Assembly (NCBI GenBank): GCA_039621445.1
Contig: CP154957.1
Location: 23,652,105-23,716,104, forward strand
DNA length: 64,000 nt
DNA from: Euglena gracilis
Taxonomy: Eukaryota; Euglenida; Euglenophyceae; Euglenales
Direction of reading: 5' to 3'
Below the pieces are notes generated by a model. The model had not been told where the DNA came from. It made no database searches and was given only the letters and a program-made list of their open reading frames with translations. Of the stretch, positions 54,601-60,600 are shown one piece after another. Numbering within the stretch: the first letter of the stretch is position 1; every line of letters begins with the position of its first letter. A program made the position numbers and the translations under genes.

Positions 54601-57600
54601 AAAACTGTATCATAACATGTGCAAACCTTCTCATATTCAGTTATAACAAATATACATCCGAAAAAGCATGCAAAATTCATGAACACTAGATGAAAACCAT
54701 GGGAAACTCAACAAAACTTAATTCATTCCCATAAAGGAATTCTGAACAGCAAGAATTTACGGCAGTGAATTTTCTTCAGAAAAAAAACGTTGAACAAATA
54801 TTAAAAGTTTTATTTGCGCTATTTACCAATAACATATTTTATATTCTATCATATTTTGTTTTTATCATATTCAATTTTATCATATTCATATTTTATCATA
54901 TGCAATTTTATTAATAATATGATTTGAAATGGTCATAATAGTTATTATTAACAATTACATATAATATCAATACAATTTTTACTTAATATATATTTATTAA
55001 TTCAATTTCTATATGTCATTACATGTCAACTTCTATATTTTATATATATTTTATTGCTAAAATTGTATAAAAACATGTGTTATTTGTATTATAAAATATT
55101 ACATAAAAAATTGATAATATAAAATTTATGTAAATATAGAAAATATATATATATATATATATATAAACAAAATTGATAATAATAAAATACCCGCATTAAA
55201 TACCCATATTAAACATATAGAATTTCTATGATAATAAAATGTCCACTCATAAAAAATATTAAATTTCCTTAGAAAATTTATTGTTAAATTTATAAATTTA
55301 TAATAGTACTTGTATTTTCAATTTCAATTGAGATTTTTCCAACATCTTTTACGTTTTTTTGTGTATTTTTACCCATGCTTCAAAACTTGCACTGTTTCAT
55401 TATTTGTGAAACAGGCATCGTTCCGCACCAAAAAAAAAGAGGGGAGTAAGAAAAAAATACTTCTGTCCAAACCTTCAAAATTCAGCTACCAAAAAGTTGG
55501 GGACTGTGGATTTGAGGACTGATGCTATTATTAGTTGGGATAAAAACATTGTGGGGTTGTACTCCTCCACCAAATCCACTGTTCGCCGTCCACATTAACA
55601 AAAGACACCGAAAGTCATTGCCTGAATGGCTTCAGTTGTTCACAAAAAAATATTGTGCAACAGAATTTTTCCCATTTTAGGCCATTTTAGGCCATTTTAG
55701 GGACCCCCACCTATAGGGGTCAAAAATCATTTTGGGCCATTTCAGGCCATTTTAGCTATAGGTGCCTGCCACCCACCCTACCCTTCCCCCCCCCCCCGGG
55801 GGTCGACAAATAAAAAAACCCTGGATGAAGTAGTGGTCCATGTAGGCCACCGCCTGGGGGCGGTCCAGCTGCTGCCCGACTGTCTTCAGGAGGCGGCACA
55901 GCACTTCGATCTCTTCGTCGGATGGCTGGTGGGACTCCTGGGGAGGGCTTCCGAGGAGAAGGCGCTTGATCACCTGCGAATGAGAAGAAAAAATTTGTAT
56001 TCTGGGGGTAAACCTTGCTAGGAGCGGTCATTGCAAACGATATGGACAAATGGAAATAACAACAATTTCAATTGCAAAAAGCCAAATCTGAAAGCCCAAA
56101 AATGCTTAATTGGCCCAAAAATTGCAAAACAAGCGCACACACCTCATGCATGATCTTTTCTGTCAGCATTTTGCGCTTAAAGAGCTCCCCAATGAACTTG
56201 ATATTCCCAAGTTGTCGTGCTTTCAATTTCTTTTCATGTTCTGCCTTTTCTTCAGGAGATAACCCCTCTGGCACTGGAGGAGGCCCTTCAAACTCCGTCT
56301 GACACTTGTTCAGGAGAGCCCTCCGAAAAGATGCATAAGCTGTGCTCTTGGATTCTTCGCCTTCCTTCTTTGTGTGTGTCTGTGCAAACTTTTGCGTTAA
56401 ATCACGACACACATCAGCGTAGAGGTTGCAGAACAGCTGATGCTGAACAGCACGCTCGAACACACAGTCAATGATCCTACTCAAGAGATTCTGGTTGCTG
56501 ACGTCGAAATTCAATTCCAGCATGGACTGCATCAATGATTCATATTTCTCTGGAGTGATCTTGTTCAAAATACCATTGACCTGGGGAAAGAATTGTTGGG
56601 TGCAGAAATAGACACCAAACAAAAGTTCGATTAATGAGCACTGGCTTGGATTTCCAAACAGAAAACTTCCCACCGGAAATTGGTCCCCCAAAACAATTTT
56701 TTTGTGTCCATTTGAGGTGAAATTTTTCAAGGACCTTGGGTGAAATCTTGAATTTTGGTAAACCATGTCCGAACTTGAAGGGTCGGGGAAGCCCCCCCCA
56801 TATGAAACCCTGGGGGTCAGGCCTTCTGAAGGGAAAAGAGCTGCCTCCTACTCCATACCTCCTACTCACTGATATTCTCCCTACCAGAGCTTTTGGGGGG
56901 GGGTCAATTTTGGGGTCCCAAAATAGAGGAAAACCCTCATCTCTGGCGGGGTACCCACTCAGCTGGGACCCAACCCCCCCCTCCCCTGGGGAGACCGGGG
57001 GGGGGGGTGTTTTGGGTCCTGACTGGATCATTTTTTAGGCCTCTGAAGCCTTTCGCCCACCCCCTAAACCCAATGCCAGATGAGGGAGGGTTGGAAATGC
57101 CTCAGGTGCAACCAATCTTACTGCTCCAAATCGATTCTTCACCATACAAAGGGGTCAAATGCCAAAAAGCAAATTACTCGCCAAAAAAAAATCAGTCAGT
57201 CAACCCTGGGGAATGATGAAAGCTGGATTTCAGCATGCCGCACCGCTTTCCATTTGCCTTTTGTTTTCGCCTCTTATTTTTTATTCTTTTTTTCTCTCCT
57301 CTTATTAATTTTTTGGAATCTATGACAAACTCTTTTGGAGATGGGATGAGGTGTAGAGTGGTGAGAGGAGCAGGAAGAATATGCGAAGCCACACCTTTTT
57401 CACAATGACCTCAGCTTCATCTGCTGGTCGATATACCTTGAAAGGGTTATCAACCCTCCGGGACAAATCCTCCAACACATTGTTGACAGGTAGCTGTGGG
57501 TATGTAGAAAATATGGTGCAATGGGGGGGGATAACAGGACTGTCAAATATGAATGGCTGAACACACATTTAAAACCCATACACCAACATATGCAGAACAC

Positions 57601-60600
57601 ATACACCAAAAAAATGGCCTTTCCTGTACTTTCAGCTCTGGATTGCATGCCAGACATTTTTGACCACACCCAGCTACAAAAAGCCATTGCCCGGCACCAA
57701 TTCCTGCCCCATCACTGGTTTTTGCGCCGGAATCACACCTTGAAATTCAACTTGATTGTACCGAGGGGAGGCAAAACAAATAAATTGAAACTTTTGGGGA
57801 AACTTTTTTTCCCTTGATGTTGATTGACTGGCAATCGTTTTTGGTTGATTGTGGAGCCGCATAGCTCGTTCCAAATTCCAAATGAAATTACACCATATAC
57901 CCAATGTTCTTAAATATTTCCTAAACCCAGGGGGGGGGAATTGATATCGGAGGCCTTCGGAAAAATTGCGGAAAAATTGCGGAAATTGCGGAAAAATTGC
58001 GGAAAAATTGACATCGGGTATACACATTTCTGCTTGGGGGGGCTTAGAAAATTTTCAATTGTGAGGTTCAGAACACCGCAACACCCATGTCGATGCAGGC
58101 GAGCACAAATCAACACGCTTGATGTTCTTTGCGCAGGTGGGACGCACCCAATCCTGTGACCAGTGGTGCACCTGTGAGAAAAATTGGTAAACTGGGGGGG
58201 GAACAACAAAAACACAATAGCACACCTGTTGATCCATTTGAAGAATGGCTTGAACTCATTGCATCTTCCATCTTCGGTGGTGGGGAAAAAATTCTTCAAA
58301 AAAATGGTGAAAAATTGCGGAAAAATTGCGGAAATTGCGGAAAAATTGCGGAAATTGCGGAAATTGCGGAAAAATTGCGGATATCAATTTCCCCCCCTGC
58401 TAAACTGGATTCTATCAATGTTGCTGTCTCCAACATCCCTGAGCTCCGAGAAGGAATTTACCGAGAAGGAATTTACATACAATTTGCATCTTGTGTGTGC
58501 GTTTATGTTTCGTGTTTATTTGCATTTTTTGTGTTTTTTTGCGTCGATTGCGGGCCCGTGCTCTCCCCTTGCCCCAGGGATAGATGGGTCGGACCTCCTC
58601 CCAACACGGAGGGGGGGGGGTCGGACCCCCTCCTCCTACCTCGAAACTGAGGGCGGCCCGGAAAATTTTCGGTTTTGTGGACGGGCAAAGGGCCAGAAAT
58701 CGGCCAAAATTGTCCAAAAATCCTTGATTTTTTTTATTTTTCTTTGAAAATTAATCCAAATGTGCGAATTTTTTGAACATTCTTTATCTGGAAAGCACCA
58801 AAACATCAAAAAATGGGCAATATGCTCAACAATAAGGAAATGGGGCGTTTCTGGTCATTTCCGATGGGCAGTGCTGGAATTTTTTTTTGCTATTTTTGGA
58901 ACCTGCTAAAAGGACCTGGTCCCAACCCCCCCCCCCCAGGGGGATTGGGACCAGGTTTTGTGTGGTGCTGAGCGCGTTACGTGTCTGATGGTGCCATGCT
59001 GCAGCAGATGCTCGAGGCTTGTGGCAGCCAGGGCAGCCCGGCCCGGCCCGGGTCAGGGATGCCCAAAAAGATGGTTTTGGGCATTTTTTCCCCCAACATT
59101 TTTGACCCAAACAAAATGCATGGGTTTCGGGCCAAGAACGGGGGGCTGGGGGGTTGAAAAGCGTTCATTTTTGGCTCGAAAACAGGTTTTCCGGGTCTGG
59201 AAGGCAAAAAGGATGGTTTTGGGCATTTTTTTTTCTTTTTTCCGTTTTTTTTTTCAGGCCCCGAAATGGCCCAAAACGGCATAGTTGGAAGCCTGCCGCG
59301 CTGTTTTGGGCCGTAAATCGGCCATATCTCGGACTCGGTGGGGAGTTACGGGGAAATCAAAATATCATTAGATAAGGCGTCCCAAGGGCTTCACTTTAGG
59401 CCTCCATACATTTCCTTTGATTTTGCTTCATTTCCGAGATACCATACCCCCCCCCCCCCGTACTCTTCCCATCCCAGGTTCGGGAAGAATACGATGGCAG
59501 GGCACTTTTTCTTTGCCACCAAAGGGTTGACCTGGGGTTCCTTTGAGGTCCCATGGGAAGAGTACGGGGGGCCCCCCTGTACTATTCCCTCCCCCGTGCT
59601 CTTCCCATGGGGCTCAAAAGGCGCCGAAGGGGGGGGAGAGTACGTGGGGGGGGGGGGGGCATGGTATTTTGGAAACATCGATTTTTTGGCCCCAACAACA
59701 GCCCAAAACGGCCCAAGAAATGGGCCAAAACTGGCCGAAAAATGGCCGTAATTCGGGCTGCACGAAGAGTTGGAGGGAAAATAAAGCATGGTTGGACAAG
59801 ACATTCCAAGGGCTTCATTTTTGGTCTCCGGACAATTTCTTTGACTTTGATTCATTGTCGAGATATTTTGGAAAAATTGCTGGTATTTCCCCCCCCCCCA
59901 AAAGGGTCCAAAAAAAAACGCCCCCAAAATGGCCGTTTTGGGTATGTTGGCAGCCAAAACGGCAAACGGGGGGGTGATAGAGGGTCTCCAGGGGTACATT
60001 TCGGCAGACTGACAATTCCAGAAAGAATATTTGTTTTCTCCAGATATTTTCGAAAAATCGATTTTTTTTTAACCAAAAATCTCACCCCGGTGAAATGGCA
60101 GAGTGGTGTTCATATTGACCCAAATTAGCCCAATATTTGCCCAAATCAATGCAAAATAGCCCAAATTAGCAAAAAAAAATATAAAACATTTTGCCAAAAA
60201 GCCAAGGTGGGTGTAATGGGAGGCTGGGAGGCAACGTAGAGCTTAATCGAAACCGAAAATGAATTTATTCGGCCAGAATTGTACCTAAATTATTTGCCGT
60301 GCAAAAAAGGGTCACGTGAAATCCAAAATGGTGTTCATTTGGCTGTGCCCAAGGGGGAGGGGGGCGGGGGGAGGGGGCCCTGCGGCCCCTCCCCCCGCCC
60401 CCCCTCCCCCTTCCCCTCTCCCCCCTACCCCCCTCCCCCCTCCCCTGCTCCCCAATAACAACATCCTTTTGTGTGGACAAAGTTTGGCGGACAAGGCATA
60501 AATAGCAAACGGGTAAACGGTAAAAGCAAAATAAGGCGGACATGGTGTTTTTGTGGCGAATGGATAAATGGTTTTCAACAAATTGGCGGACACGGCGTAA

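Noticed and set aside
55818-55827. GT donor CAGG|GTTTTT at the end of eIF4G exon E
   Set aside because: It is phase 1 and the only nearby AG before exon F is phase 0, so using both destroys the frame. The 8-bp duplication and inverted ends give a better boundary.
58184-58747. Plus-strand frames rich in KLRKLRKNCGN
   Set aside because: Translation of the TTGCGGAAAAA minisatellite in an intron.
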